Below are positions 1 through 9,726 of a stretch of 64,000 nucleotides of DNA, piece after piece (position 1 is the first letter of the stretch; every line of letters begins with the position of its first letter). This stretch comes from Lysinibacillus sphaericus OT4b.31 (GTDB lineage Bacteria; Bacillota; Bacilli; Bacillales_A; Planococcaceae). The stretch is from assembly GCF_000392615.1 (NCBI RefSeq), contig NZ_KB933398.1, positions 2,432,966 to 2,496,965 on the forward strand, read 5' to 3'. The notes beneath the pieces were generated by a model that was not told the DNA's origin, searched no databases, and saw only the letters and a program-made list of their open reading frames with translations. The translations under genes and the position numbers were made by a program.

Positions 1-87
1 CAATCGTCCAATACTTTCATAGCTCTCTTTCTCTGATAAATAAAGTTCAATCGCATTTATTTTATCGTCTAGTGTAAATTTAACCAT
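1..87 (-). CDS. IS3-family transposase OrfA, N-terminal end (partial)
   Basis: The minus strand encodes 29 residues that begin MVKFTLDDKINAIELYL and run off the left edge. This is the start of the helix-turn-helix protein OrfA of IS3-family (IS150-like) elements, which binds the terminal repeats of the element and is frameshifted with OrfB into the transposase. The ATG at 87-85 is preceded by a GGAGGTG ribosome-binding site at about 98-104. Only the first helix is visible, so whether the element is intact cannot be judged. Confidence 0.7.
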   Translation of the reverse strand, partial: MVKFTLDDKINAIELYLSEKESYESIGRL

Positions 88-140
88 AAAAAAACTGCAC
101 CTCCAATTGTGGTGAAATGAACCCCGAACAGTGGACACTT
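1..140 (-). mobile_element. Left end of an IS3-family insertion sequence
   Basis: The transposase start at 87 and the sequence at 118-137, whose reverse complement begins TGTCCACTGTTCGGGG and ends in CA, fit the left end and terminal inverted repeat of an IS150-type element lying mostly outside the window. The exact outer boundary is uncertain because a second imperfect copy of the repeat lies at about 141-163. The element sits just upstream of the toxin gene. Confidence 0.55.
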
Positions 141-167
141 TAAAAAGTGAACCTATTCGGGTTTTTT
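120..167 (+). terminator. Hairpin plus T-tract at the IS end
   Basis: AACCCCGAACAG (120-131) pairs imperfectly with CTATTCGGGTT (about 153-163) around AAGTG/CACTT inner arms and is followed by TTTTTT. It would stop rightward transcription out of the element, so the toxin gene probably needs its own promoter in 170-327. Confidence 0.5.
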
Positions 168-357
168 CATTTATATCATAGAACTTAATTGGTAACCCAA
201 CATTTAAACGGATTTCGTTTAATATGGAGATTTTGTGAACCCTCCTACGAATAAATATTTGCACTCCGTAATGTGACATTTTCTGCCATGTCTTTTTGCT
301 ATTATACTTTTGTACGCTAACTTATCTATGAGGAGTGAAGCAATGAGGAGTGTAACG

Positions 358-3135
358 ATGAAGACCGAAAAGAAAGCAGAAGAAAATAAAAATACAGGTC
401 GGTTTTCCGGCTATGGTTTAATCGGTTTTTATTTTAAAGGGAACCAATTTAATGACCTCTTGTTAATAACACAAAAAGGGGACGGTAATCTGTCTTTAGA
501 TAAAACTCAAATGACATCGTTACCTAGTATTCAAAACGAAAAGATTCAATCTGCTAGATGGCTGGGGTTTATTAAACCAGAACAAACAGATGAGTATGTA
601 TTTTTCACGCCATCTAACTATGAGATGTTAATCCAAATTGATAATCAAATTGTCAATTTAGGAAGTAAAATAGTATTAGAAAAAGATAAAGTATATCCAA
701 TTCGCATTGAAAGTCGTTTTGAGAAAGATACAAATCATACAAAAACTTGCGAACTGTGTTGGACGTATTCTGAGAAGAAAGAAATTATTCCTGAGGTTTG
801 TCTATTATCACCAGATTTTAAAAATACAGAATTTTATCCGAAAACTAGCTTGTTTGGTGATGTGGCTGATGATACTACTGATTCAGATCAAGATGGGATA
901 TTAGACGATTGGGAAATCAATGGCTATACGTTTGACGGCACAAATGTTGTTCAGTGGAGTCCTGATTATGAAGGAGCGTATACAAAGTATGTATCAAACC
1001 CTAAGCAAGCTAGTACAGCGGGAGATCCATATACTGATTTAGAAAAAATCACAGGAAACATGGACCGTGCTACGTCTTTAGAAGCTAGAAATCCATTAGT
1101 AGCAGCCTATCCACAGGTGGGAGTTAGTATGGAAAAACTGATTATATCTCAAAATTCTGATTTTACAACCTCTCAAGAAAATTCAACCTCCTCTAGTAAA
1201 ACAGAATCAAATACGGAAAGCACTACTGCAGAAGCTGGTGCAGAGGGGAAAAAATTTATTGGTAAAATTACTGAGGGCTTCACACACACAACTTCAACAA
1301 CACAAACAACTGAAGAAAGTACTGGAGAGCAAGTCCATATTAATACTGGTCAAGCTGCATATTTAAATGCGAATGTAAGATATTTTAACACTGGTACAGC
1401 TCCTATTTATCAAGTGACACCAACAAATAATTTTATCATAGAAGATGAAACAATTATGACAATTACAGCTCCACCTAGTAACATCGGTAACTCGCTTTCT
1501 CCTGGAGCAACATACCCGGATAAATCCTTACATGCTATGGCATTAACCGAGATAGAACCAGGAAAAGACTTTACAATACACTATGATAGTTTACAGAAAC
1601 TGCAATCTGGTGAAAAATTCCTCATAGAAACAACCCAAATTAGTGGAAATGTAGATGATAATGATACAACTTGGGATAAATATATCACACAAATTGAATC
1701 ATCTACTGCCTGTCTAATATTAGATACTGGGAATGAAGTATTGGAAAGAAGAGTAGCGGCAAAAAATTATTATGATTCACTTGATTATACGCCAGAAATT
1801 ACTTTTAGAGATGCAATACAATCTGCTTTTTTAGCTATGAATGATGGAGGTAAACTGTTTTATAATGAAATTCCAATCTATGAAGAGCTCGTACAACTTA
1901 TTTACGATCAACAGACAGCTGATGATTTTGAGAGCCAACTAGAAGAGAATCCAGATAAATCAATGTTCGATTTACTATTAAAACAAGGGATGAAGATTTT
2001 AATCAAAACACCTTGTGTTAGTTTTGACTGTAATGGTTCTGCAAGTGTTACAAGTAACGGAATTACCTGGACAGGTGCAACACACCAAGATAATATTGGA
2101 GTAGAAGGTGGATGTTTACAAGGAACTAGTGCTGGCGGAACATTACAAACACGATTAGACCCATATGGAAAATACGTTCTAAGCATGTATGCAAAATCTA
2201 TAGATACAAATCCAACAGTAGAAATAGGAATGATGTGTTCAACAAATAGCAAGAAAAAAACTTGTGAAGTTCAACTAAATTCCGATTGGCAAAGAATAGA
2301 TTTTGAATTTACCCTTCTTGATGATGCAACTATAGCTGATCAAATTTGTGTCAGTTCAGACAATGGGGATATTTATTTTGATGACATTACAATCACAAAA
2401 TTTGAAACGTTAACAAGTGATATAACAGAACAAATCGTACAAAAAGCACATTCTGTTACGCGGTGGAATACATCAACGGTTCCGGGTCATTCATACGTTG
2501 ATTCCGTAGAATTCAAAATTAATCCAGAGTATATATGTGATTATGAATTAGTTGTTAGCAATACAAGTCATGGAACTGCTAGTTGTGAAATAAAAGAGGA
2601 TGGTACTCTAACTATAAATTTTTCTAACTACAATATTCAAGATATTGATATTGGATGTAAAATTCAAGTTAATGCTATATATAAGAATGACCCAACAGTT
2701 AAATCTATAGTAGCCTTGTGGTACAATCAACAAAATGTAGATATAAAAGGCTGGCAAAGACTTATAATGAATGGAACTATAAATTTTTATGAGGAAGGGG
2801 ATCCAGGTAATGAAATAGAGCCTTATGGTTGGATTAAGTTTTATTCTACAGACTTAGAAATCCAAAAAGCCAATGAAGTTACTATATGGAGCAAGTCAGA
2901 TGGTTCTAGTCAAGAACAAGCGTCTATAACGAACTTAGAGTTTTATGCACCTGGTACTGGTAATTATACTTTTTATGGAGATGTAAAAGAAGATGATAGT
3001 ACAAGTAAAGATGAAGTGCTCGCAGATCCTAATAAACCAGTGAATGTTGGACCACCTGATACGACTGTTGAATTTTATGGTCCTGACGCTGGAAATGATC
3101 ATGTTAATATTCAATTTTCAATAACTTACCCATAA
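358..3135 (+). CDS. Vip1/Vpb4-like pore-forming toxin, B-component family
   Basis: The product (925 aa from ATG 358) belongs to the clostridial binary toxin B / anthrax protective-antigen family. In order it shows a PA14-like beta-sandwich (about 15-145), a calcium-binding DSDQDGILDDWE loop (about 174-185), the heptamer-forming pore domain with a Ser/Thr-rich insertion loop (about 265-325), and a C-terminal extension with at least one jelly-roll carbohydrate-binding-like module (about 550-690). That layout resembles single-component Vip4/Vpb4 proteins more than classical Vip1. No Sec signal peptide is visible: the N-terminus is charged, MKTEKKAEENK. Starts at 328, 343 and 358 are all possible; 358 was chosen because AGGAG at 346-350 is spaced 7 nt. 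No ADP-ribosylating A partner follows. Insecticidal activity is inference from the family. Confidence 0.85.
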   Translation: MKTEKKAEENKNTGRFSGYGLIGFYFKGNQFNDLLLITQKGDGNLSLDKTQMTSLPSIQNEKIQSARWLGFIKPEQTDEYVFFTPSNYEMLIQIDNQIVNLGSKIVLEKDKVYPIRIESRFEKDTNHTKTCELCWTYSEKKEIIPEVCLLSPDFKNTEFYPKTSLFGDVADDTTDSDQDGILDDWEINGYTFDGTNVVQWSPDYEGAYTKYVSNPKQASTAGDPYTDLEKITGNMDRATSLEARNPLVAAYPQVGVSMEKLIISQNSDFTTSQENSTSSSKTESNTESTTAEAGAEGKKFIGKITEGFTHTTSTTQTTEESTGEQVHINTGQAAYLNANVRYFNTGTAPIYQVTPTNNFIIEDETIMTITAPPSNIGNSLSPGATYPDKSLHAMALTEIEPGKDFTIHYDSLQKLQSGEKFLIETTQISGNVDDNDTTWDKYITQIESSTACLILDTGNEVLERRVAAKNYYDSLDYTPEITFRDAIQSAFLAMNDGGKLFYNEIPIYEELVQLIYDQQTADDFESQLEENPDKSMFDLLLKQGMKILIKTPCVSFDCNGSASVTSNGITWTGATHQDNIGVEGGCLQGTSAGGTLQTRLDPYGKYVLSMYAKSIDTNPTVEIGMMCSTNSKKKTCEVQLNSDWQRIDFEFTLLDDATIADQICVSSDNGDIYFDDITITKFETLTSDITEQIVQKAHSVTRWNTSTVPGHSYVDSVEFKINPEYICDYELVVSNTSHGTASCEIKEDGTLTINFSNYNIQDIDIGCKIQVNAIYKNDPTVKSIVALWYNQQNVDIKGWQRLIMNGTINFYEEGDPGNEIEPYGWIKFYSTDLEIQKANEVTIWSKSDGSSQEQASITNLEFYAPGTGNYTFYGDVKEDDSTSKDEVLADPNKPVNVGPPDTTVEFYGPDAGNDHVNIQFSITYP

Positions 3136-3149
3136 TATTTAACTTTCAA

Positions 3150-3182
3150 GCCTCAAAAACATCTATTTTTGAGGCTTTTTTA
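3150..3182 (+). terminator. Terminator of the toxin gene
   Basis: GCCTCAAAAA and TTTTTGAGGC form a perfect 10-bp stem followed by TTTTTT, 15 nt after the toxin stop codon. Confidence 0.9.
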
Positions 3183-3370
3183 TGTGTAAATATACTGATT
3201 TTATCAGTCTCAAAACCTATGTAATTGGCACATTGGTTTCTTATTCTTTGGATGGCTCGCCAGCTATGAAAACTGAAGTAGAGAACTTTATTGCCAAGGC
3301 TGTAAAGGATGAAATCATTCTGGAATCTCATTTGAAAGATTTACAGAATGGTGTGATGACAAGCGACTGA
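3182..3370 (+). CDS. Small hypothetical ORF, possibly a gene remnant
   Basis: This is a 62-codon frame whose ATG lies in the T-tract of the preceding terminator and has no ribosome-binding site. The C-terminal half (SPAMKTEVENFIAKAVKDEI) reads like genuine protein and a strong terminator follows at 3401-3450, so it may be the tail of a decayed gene. I do not recognise a family. Confidence 0.25.
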   Translation: MCKYTDFISLKTYVIGTLVSYSLDGSPAMKTEVENFIAKAVKDEIILESHLKDLQNGVMTSD

Positions 3371-3400
3371 TTGTTAGGTTTGTATATTACGATTCAAAAT

Positions 3401-3450
3401 AACCGCTAAGCGGATAACACAGATTCGTTATCTTCAGCTTAGCGGTTTTT
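3401..3450 (+). terminator. Nested hairpin terminator
   Basis: AACCGCTAAGC pairs with GCTTAGCGGTT, with an inner GGATAAC/GTTATC stem, followed by TTTTT on the + strand. It separates the small ORF from the leftward MATE remnant. Confidence 0.75.
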
Positions 3451-3489
3451 ATATAACTACGCCCAAAGAGGTTTAAAGAAGAAATATTT

Positions 3490-4361
3490 ATTAAGTTTAA
3501 GCTTGTAAAATTCAGTGCAGTTTGATGTGCGGCAATGATTTCGGTACTAAAACGACTCATCATCATGGTTACGGCAGAAAAAATACTGGTTTCTGCAAAT
3601 AAAGATACGCCAATTGGTACACCAATCATTAAAATTTCCTTCCAGCGTAGCCATTCAAGCTTTGGCCATTCGTGAAAAATACGGAAACGTTCAAAAGGTA
3701 TCCGTTTCGCCACAATCCATACTGTGAAAAAGAATATCAACCAGTAGGTAATAGCAGTAGCCACTCCAGCTCCAATACCACCAAGTTCAGGTGCGCCAAA
3801 CTTACCAAAAATAAATATGTAATTGAACAAAATATTAATCGGTGTTGCGAGCAATGTGATAATCATCGTCACCCTTGTTTGCCCAAGTGCATCGATGAAA
3901 CAGCGCAGTACAAAAAATAAAAATAACGGTAACAACCCAGCACACATAGCGTAAATATAGGATTTAGCAATGTGATGTACTGTTGTTTCAAGCTGCATAA
4001 TGCCAAGAATCCTGTCAATGCTTGTTATTAATAAGATAGAAATAATAATGACAATCACAATGGCGACATATCAGCCTTGTTGTACGGCTTTTTTCGCATC
4101 CAATGCTTTTTTAGCACCAACAAGTTGGGAGACAATGGGCGTAATGGCTAATAAAATCCCTGAAAGTCCTGTGTAGACAGGCATCCAAATGGATGAACCG
4201 ATGGAAACGCCAGCTAAATCTGTTGTACCATAGCGGCTTGACATTAAAATATGGAAGAATGAGATTAAATATATGGCCACTTGTGTTACAAAATCGGTAC
4301 AATCATTTTCAGCATTAACACATATTTTGCTTTCAAGGTCGTTGTTTCGTACATAATGCAT
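3490..4361 (-). pseudogene. MATE-family multidrug efflux transporter (NorM-like), broken
   Basis: The minus strand encodes a Na+/H+-driven MATE exporter with at least three lesions. Starting at 4361, the first 12 residues are normal (MHYVRNNDLESK). The next stretch is in a shifted frame: the alternative frame gives YVLMLKMIVPIL, the expected first membrane helix, and the original frame resumes at VTQVAIYL, so two opposite 1-nt indels compensate. An in-frame TGA lies at 4071-4073 between QQG and YVAIVIV. After AAHQTALNFTSL (about 3500) similarity stops and unrelated residues follow, so roughly the last third of a 450-residue family member is missing. A functional transporter is very unlikely. 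Confidence 0.85.
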
Positions 4362-4679
4362 CTTCCTTTTACTTTATTCACTTGAAGATCGTGCTGTCCA
4401 ATATGCCCTTTTTATAATAATCTAAAAGGTTGAATGGCAAAATCCGTCTTGGTCCGTAGGTAAGCAGCACGCCTGTGTGACGATACATTACGAGGTGATA
4501 CCAGTGGATATACTGATGGGTGTTTAATCATAATGAACTAGTATAGCATATAGATAGTACAATGGAGCAAAAATTAAAGGCTTCATCTATATCTTTTCGT
4601 CCGCATATAGTAAAATAAAAGACTGTAAACGAAAAAGTAGCAATTGCTACTATGGCTTTTTAGGAATAGGAGAATTTAC

Positions 4680-5756
4680 GTGAAACAACAAACAATCATT
4701 TTAACCGGTGGTGGGACAGCAGGCCATGTATCACTCAACCAAGCGATACTACCGTCTTTACTTGAACTAGGTTATGATGTCCACTATATTGGTTCAGAGC
4801 AAGGTATTGAAAAAGAATTAATCGGCGAGGCATTTCCTAATGTTCCGTTTTATGGGATATCAAGTGGAAAATTGCGTCGTTATTTCTCAATGAAAAATTT
4901 TACGGATCCTTTTAAAGTACTTGCTGGAATCATGCAGGCTTTTCGTATCATCAAAAAAGTAAAACCCCAGGTCATTTTTTCAAAAGGCGGCTTTGTCTCT
5001 GTGCCAGTCGTGATGGCGGCTAAAGTTGCAGGCGTTCCAGTCGTTATTCATGAATCAGATGTAACGCCCGGCTTGGCAAATAAAATTGCCCTACCATTTG
5101 CGTCACATATCTTTACTATTTTTGAAGAAACGCTTCAGCATTTACCACAAGAAAAGGCTACTTGTACAGGTTCGATTATTCGTCAAGAGCTATTTATAGG
5201 TGACAAAGCGAAGGGGCTATCGCTTTGTGGCTTTACAGCGTCAAAACCAGTACTTCTTGTAATGGGCGGGAGTCTAGGATCGGTTGTCTTAAATGATGCA
5301 CTCCGTCAAAACTTGCCCGAACTATTACAAACCTTCCAAGTGATACATCTATGCGGCAAAGGAAATAACGACCAAACACTGAGTTCTCTGCCGGGCTACA
5401 AGCAATTTGAATATGTTACAACAGAATTACCTGATTTACTGCATGCGGCAGATTTTGTCGTATCGCGTGCAGGATCCAATTCGATTTTCGAATTTTTAGC
5501 ACTTCATAAGCCGATGTTATTAATCCCACTTTCTGCACAAAAAAGTCGGGGTGACCAAATTTTAAACGCCAAGTTATTTAAAAAACAAGGCTATGCAGAA
5601 GTATTACAAGAAGATGAATTAACAAAGGAAACGTTTATCAAGTCCGTGCATACGTTAACAGCACGTAAATCAGCAATGACTGCAACGATGGAAAAAACCC
5701 AAAGACCGAAAACGCCAGATGAGATGGCAAAATTAATTTTGCAATATAAAAAATAG
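4680..5756 (+). CDS. murG: MurG-type UDP-GlcNAc transferase (second paralogue type)
   Basis: This is a 358-residue GT28 glycosyltransferase that adds GlcNAc to lipid I to make lipid II at the cytoplasmic membrane face. Supporting motifs are [12 protein letters not shown] at the N-terminus, MGGSLGS at the start of the C-terminal Rossmann fold, and the UDP-GlcNAc site [17 protein letters not shown]. The start is GTG 4680, with AGGAG at 4668-4672 spaced 7 nt; the upstream extension to 4644 has no ribosome-binding site. It is monocistronic and outside a dcw cluster, as is usual for the extra MurG paralogues of Bacillaceae, so it may duplicate a main murG elsewhere. A 16-bp palindrome (AGTAGCAATTGCTACT, 4636-4651) lies just upstream. 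Confidence 0.9.
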   Translation: MKQQTIILTGGGTAGHVSLNQAILPSLLELGYDVHYIGSEQGIEKELIGEAFPNVPFYGISSGKLRRYFSMKNFTDPFKVLAGIMQAFRIIKKVKPQVIFSKGGFVSVPVVMAAKVAGVPVVIHESDVTPGLANKIALPFASHIFTIFEETLQHLPQEKATCTGSIIRQELFIGDKAKGLSLCGFTASKPVLLVMGGSLGSVVLNDALRQNLPELLQTFQVIHLCGKGNNDQTLSSLPGYKQFEYVTTELPDLLHAADFVVSRAGSNSIFEFLALHKPMLLIPLSAQKSRGDQILNAKLFKKQGYAEVLQEDELTKETFIKSVHTLTARKSAMTATMEKTQRPKTPDEMAKLILQYKK

Positions 5757-5806
5757 AAAAAGCTATGTGTTCTGTCTCAGCTGACAGAATACATAGCTTC
5801 TTTTCG
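5757..5806. terminator. Bidirectional terminator
   Basis: AAGCTATGTGTTCTGTC pairs with GACAGAATACATAGCTT, with T-runs on both strands, between the convergent murG and acetyltransferase genes. Confidence 0.85.
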
Positions 5807-5827
5807 TTGAAAGAATGAGATGTACCA

Positions 5828-6376
5828 CTACATCGCTTGTTCTTCGCCTTCTTGCAATTGATTGGCAGTTGTCAGGTAGAACAAATCACGAGGTATTTTA
5901 TATAGATCGAATTGTGCTTCTCCACCATTCACTTGTGCTAATAAAGTAGGATGACTCTCGTTAGCATTGATGACGTATGGCAATTTTAAAGCAGCTCGAT
6001 GAGATTTTGTATTTTCAACTCGAATACGGAGAAACACCGTATGGAAATTATAATCAAAGAATAATTCATTCAAAAATAACATTTTAGCCTTTTGGTTATA
6101 ACCTTTACCTTGATAAGGGAGTCCTATCCACGTTCCGAGAAAGCCAGCACCGTCTTCGACATCATGAATGCTAATGGTGCCGATTGGTTGACCCCAATCA
6201 TCAGTTATTGTCCTAGATACAGCGAGTCCTCTCGCTTCATCTTCAATCAGTTGTTTTGTCATAAACCAATACTCATCAGCAGTTGCGGCTTTTTGACGAA
6301 CAAAAGGGAAAACAGAAGGGTGTGATAATAGCTCATAAAGCTCTGTACATTCATGTAGGTCTCGATGTTTAAGCAT
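5828..6376 (-). CDS. GNAT-family N-acetyltransferase (RimJ/RimL type)
   Basis: The 182-residue protein has the acetyl-CoA-binding motif A (LPYQGKGYNQKAK), preceded by the GTISIHDV and GTWIGL strands and followed by FLRIRVENTKSHRAALKLPY. This is the pattern of RimJ/RimL-like enzymes that acetylate protein N-termini or small amines. The substrate cannot be told. The start at 6376 has an AGGAGG site. It is transcribed alone, convergent to murG. Confidence 0.8.
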   Translation of the reverse strand: MLKHRDLHECTELYELLSHPSVFPFVRQKAATADEYWFMTKQLIEDEARGLAVSRTITDDWGQPIGTISIHDVEDGAGFLGTWIGLPYQGKGYNQKAKMLFLNELFFDYNFHTVFLRIRVENTKSHRAALKLPYVINANESHPTLLAQVNGGEAQFDLYKIPRDLFYLTTANQLQEGEEQAM

Positions 6377-6913
6377 ACGAAACGCCTCCTTTACTAGGGT
6401 AGTTAAAACAATTCCGTTGAAGCATAAAGAAGAAAACTAAAATTCGTACTGGAATTAAAAACCCAAAGAACTAGACGTTATAACTATGAAATCCATAATC
6501 TCCCGCTGTCTTACTGATTTTGCGACCATACCGAAAAATGGCTAGTTTTTTTAATATAATATAACAAACCTACTGCTTAATGCAATTAATTTACTCGTTA
6601 AAACAAAAATTAAGTTTAATAATTATTTAATTCTGAAAATACTAAATATTTGATAAATTTTTTATGGGCATAAAGTACATCATAGTAATTAAATCCAATT
6701 AATTGATTAATATAACATTCCATTTGTATTATTTAATATACTTTTAAAATTGGAAATCATTAATTTTTACCCATAAAAGGATAGAAAATTTCTTTTTGAA
6801 GAAAGTTAATCTTCTGTAAATATGTTATAATAGTAACATGGATTTTTTTGTATATATCCGTTGTTTTATTGCGATTCTATAGACAACAGCGACTTATTAT
6901 GGGAGGTGACAGC
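6377..6913. promoter_or_regulatory. AT-rich intergenic region with extended -10 and palindrome
   Basis: This is 537 bp without a gene between divergent transcripts. Near its right end is an extended -10 TGTTATAAT (TATAAT 6826-6831) for the PAS-GGDEF gene. The -10 is embedded in the perfect palindrome ATGTTA-N6-TAACAT (6822-6839), a plausible operator. I see nothing else in 6400-6800 beyond very AT-rich sequence. Confidence 0.5.
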
Positions 6914-8941
6914 ATGGAGTATTTTTTAAGTGAAGCGCATTTTAATCAGCTATTCATCGGCAAAGATTTTGTCTATCTCATGAAAAGAGTTGAGGACGAT
7001 TATCAATATATTCGCTTAAATCAAGCAGCGCAATCACTATTATCAAAAGAAGCCATCGGGAAAATGCTTTCTGCAATCTCCTCTCGTCGTAATTTTGCCA
7101 TTATTCAAGAAAATTATCATCAAGCAATCGCTCTTAATGCGCAGGTCGATTATATGGATTATGCATATTTTGACTCGGAAGTTCGAAAATACGAGACTTC
7201 TGTCCGACCAATTCAGTTCGGTAATGACCATTATATTTTAGCTATTACAAAAGAAATCTTATATGACAGAAACATTGAAGATAAGTTTTTGTTTATGCGA
7301 TCAATGTTTGATCATGCATTTTTTTCAACGGTCATTTTATCAGCGGATGGTGTTATCTATGAAGCGAATGCAAGCTTCATGGAAGACTTTGAGTTAAGTA
7401 ATGACACATTGAAACATCAACTGTTTATTGATTTACCAATTATTCCGCAAGAAGAAATTGAAAAAATACAACACTATTTAAAAAGAGCTGCTTTGGGTGA
7501 AAATATCGGGGAGAAGCTTATCAAGTTTCATACACTGGAAAAAAGACAACGCATGTATTTGGTGTCGCTTTCTCCAGTTATGCAGGGAGATAATTCGTTT
7601 GCGATATTTCTCATCATGCAAGATTTCACGCAATTTACTGAGCAAAAGGCGGAATTACGTTCGAAATCCCATGGACTTGAAGTCTTCAAGGCTGCCTTAA
7701 ATTCGGCAACATCTATTGCGATTTTAGATATTGAAGGTAACATCGTTGAAGTAAATGAATTGTTTTTACAAGCTTCAGGATTTACAGCGAGTGAGCTTAT
7801 TGGCCAACCCTATAATTTAATTGAACCGCGTTATCATACAGAAAACTTTTTACAAACGATAAACGAAACACTTGATGAAGGGGAGATTTGGCGAGGCGAG
7901 TTGTGCTACCGTACTAAATACCATGCGGATTATTGGGTAGAGGCAGCCATTGTACCGTTGAAGAATGAATTTGGCAAAGTTGAACAATATTTATCCATTA
8001 ACTATGATATTACGGACAAGAAAAGAATGTTAACGGAATTAAAAAATATTGAACGAACATTTCGTCTCATCACGGAAAATACAAATGATTTAATTGTTAT
8101 TACGAACGAAGATGGCATTATTATTTATGCTTCGCCGTCCTATCGAATTTACCTGGGCTACGAAATTGTGGAATTACAAGGGCAGTTTTACAGTAACATT
8201 GTCGATATGGAGAGTAAAAAGGCATGGCAAACATTTTTAAATAATTTTACTGGTCAAACAGATACACAATTAGAACTTTTATTGAAGGCAAAAGATGGTA
8301 CACCTGTTTGGACAGAAGGGAATGTCACTGTCGTACATGATCCAGAGCGTGAAACGGTTTCTCAAATTATGATGGTTTCACGTGAAATCACACACCGGAA
8401 AGAACGAGAAAATGACCTGTTATATTTAGCCTATCATGATAGCTTAACGCAATTACCTAATCGCCGTTATCTAATGAAGGAATTTCCTAAAATATTAGCG
8501 GATGCGCATACAAATAATGTGTGTTTAGCCATGCTTTACATTGATGGGGACGATTTTAAAGTTGTAAATGACCAATTTGGGCATGATACGGGTGATGACT
8601 TTATTTGTAACTTTGGCCATGTCTTAATCGCATCGGTTCGTAGTCATGATTTAGTTATTCGTATCGGAGGCGATGAATTTATTATCGTTTTAACGGGGTT
8701 AACGAGAGATCATGAGGCACGAAATGCACAAATGATGCATATTATTGATCGTATTCGCAATGGATTGAAAAAGGGATGGACCATTAATCATCGTCATTTT
8801 GCGCCCACCGCCTCAATAGGCATTGCGTATTTTCCAGATCATGCCAAAACATTGGACGCGCTAATAGACTTAGCAGACCAAGCGTTATATAAAGCGAAAG
8901 AATTTGGGAAGAATAAATTATATATAACTGAAACGCACTAG
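6914..8941 (+). CDS. Multi-PAS diguanylate cyclase (GGDEF)
   Basis: The product (675 aa) should make cyclic-di-GMP from two GTP. An N-terminal PAS-like region (1-110) is followed by PAS modules at about 125-245, 255-372 and 376-500 and a GGDEF domain at about 505-672. The active-site motif RIGGDEF is intact, and the inhibitory I-site RSHD lies exactly five residues upstream, so product inhibition is expected. There is no EAL domain and no membrane segment, so it is a cytosolic sensor with unknown ligand. The start is ATG 6914, with GGAGGTGA at 6902-6909; the upstream extension to 6848 lacks a ribosome-binding site. It has its own terminator and is separate from the downstream two-component operon. 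Confidence 0.9.
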   Translation: MEYFLSEAHFNQLFIGKDFVYLMKRVEDDYQYIRLNQAAQSLLSKEAIGKMLSAISSRRNFAIIQENYHQAIALNAQVDYMDYAYFDSEVRKYETSVRPIQFGNDHYILAITKEILYDRNIEDKFLFMRSMFDHAFFSTVILSADGVIYEANASFMEDFELSNDTLKHQLFIDLPIIPQEEIEKIQHYLKRAALGENIGEKLIKFHTLEKRQRMYLVSLSPVMQGDNSFAIFLIMQDFTQFTEQKAELRSKSHGLEVFKAALNSATSIAILDIEGNIVEVNELFLQASGFTASELIGQPYNLIEPRYHTENFLQTINETLDEGEIWRGELCYRTKYHADYWVEAAIVPLKNEFGKVEQYLSINYDITDKKRMLTELKNIERTFRLITENTNDLIVITNEDGIIIYASPSYRIYLGYEIVELQGQFYSNIVDMESKKAWQTFLNNFTGQTDTQLELLLKAKDGTPVWTEGNVTVVHDPERETVSQIMMVSREITHRKERENDLLYLAYHDSLTQLPNRRYLMKEFPKILADAHTNNVCLAMLYIDGDDFKVVNDQFGHDTGDDFICNFGHVLIASVRSHDLVIRIGGDEFIIVLTGLTRDHEARNAQMMHIIDRIRNGLKKGWTINHRHFAPTASIGIAYFPDHAKTLDALIDLADQALYKAKEFGKNKLYITETH

Positions 8942-8986
8942 AAAAAGTCTGTACGAACGAGTATTTACTTGTGGTACAGACTTTTT
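8940..8986 (+). terminator. Terminator of the GGDEF gene
   Basis: AAAAAGTCTGTAC and GTACAGACTTTTT form a 13-bp stem ending in a T-run. Confidence 0.85.
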
Positions 8987-9051
8987 AGTTGGTGTTATGC
9001 TATAGCAGAGGTCATAATTGTAGCAGTTATTTTGAAATAGAAGGTGATGAC

Positions 9052-9726
9052 ATGCCTAAAAAGATATTATTAGTAGAAGATGAGAAACATATTGCGCGTT
9101 TTGTTGAGTTAGAATTACAGCATGAGGGTTACATAGTTACGGTCGCTTTTGAAGGTCGTGAAGGATTGGCACTTGCTTCGTCAGAGGATTTTGATGTGAT
9201 ATTACTTGATGTTATGCTTCCAGGTTTAAATGGAATTGAAATTTGCCGCCGTGTACGCACTCAATCCGCAGTGCCGATTATTTTACTAACTGCACGAGAT
9301 GCTGTAATGGATCGAGTAGCTGGCTTAGATGCAGGCGCAGATGATTACATTGTCAAGCCATTTGCCATTGAAGAACTACTTGCAAGAATTCGTACAATTT
9401 TGCGACGTGTTACACCAGAAGAAAAAACAGGTGGAACATTAGATTTCCGTGATATTGCCATTGACATTGCGGCTTATGAGGTCTTTGTACAAGGTGAAAA
9501 GCTTGACTTAACAAAAACCGAATATGATTTGCTAAAGCTATTAATAGAACATAAAAACAAAGTTTGTACACGTGAACTGATTTTAACTTCTGTGTGGGGT
9601 TATGATACAGACATTGAGACGAATGTGGTTGATGTATATATCCGCCATTTACGGACAAAACTGCCGGGTGATATGAATGCCTATATCGAAACGGTCCGAG
9701 GAGTAGGGTATGTGATGCGTGAATGA
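9052..9726 (+). CDS. OmpR/PhoB-type response regulator (ArlR-like)
   Basis: The 224-residue protein has a receiver domain with the acidic pocket VEDE, phospho-acceptor D53 (ILLDVMLPG), switch Thr (LLTARD) and Lys (DDYIVKPF), then a winged-helix DNA-binding domain ending [13 protein letters not shown]. It would bind promoters once phosphorylated by its partner kinase. The start is ATG 9052, after GAAGGTGATG; the frame open to 8989 overlaps the preceding terminator. Its stop overlaps the kinase start (ATGA at 9723-9726), so the two are translationally coupled. Similarity to ArlR is by general appearance only. Confidence 0.88.
   Translation: MPKKILLVEDEKHIARFVELELQHEGYIVTVAFEGREGLALASSEDFDVILLDVMLPGLNGIEICRRVRTQSAVPIILLTARDAVMDRVAGLDAGADDYIVKPFAIEELLARIRTILRRVTPEEKTGGTLDFRDIAIDIAAYEVFVQGEKLDLTKTEYDLLKLLIEHKNKVCTRELILTSVWGYDTDIETNVVDVYIRHLRTKLPGDMNAYIETVRGVGYVMRE

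Noticed and set aside
4397..4534. Short frame of about 38 codons upstream of the MATE remnant
   Set aside because: It could be a leader peptide, but has no good ribosome-binding site and no recognisable regulatory pattern.
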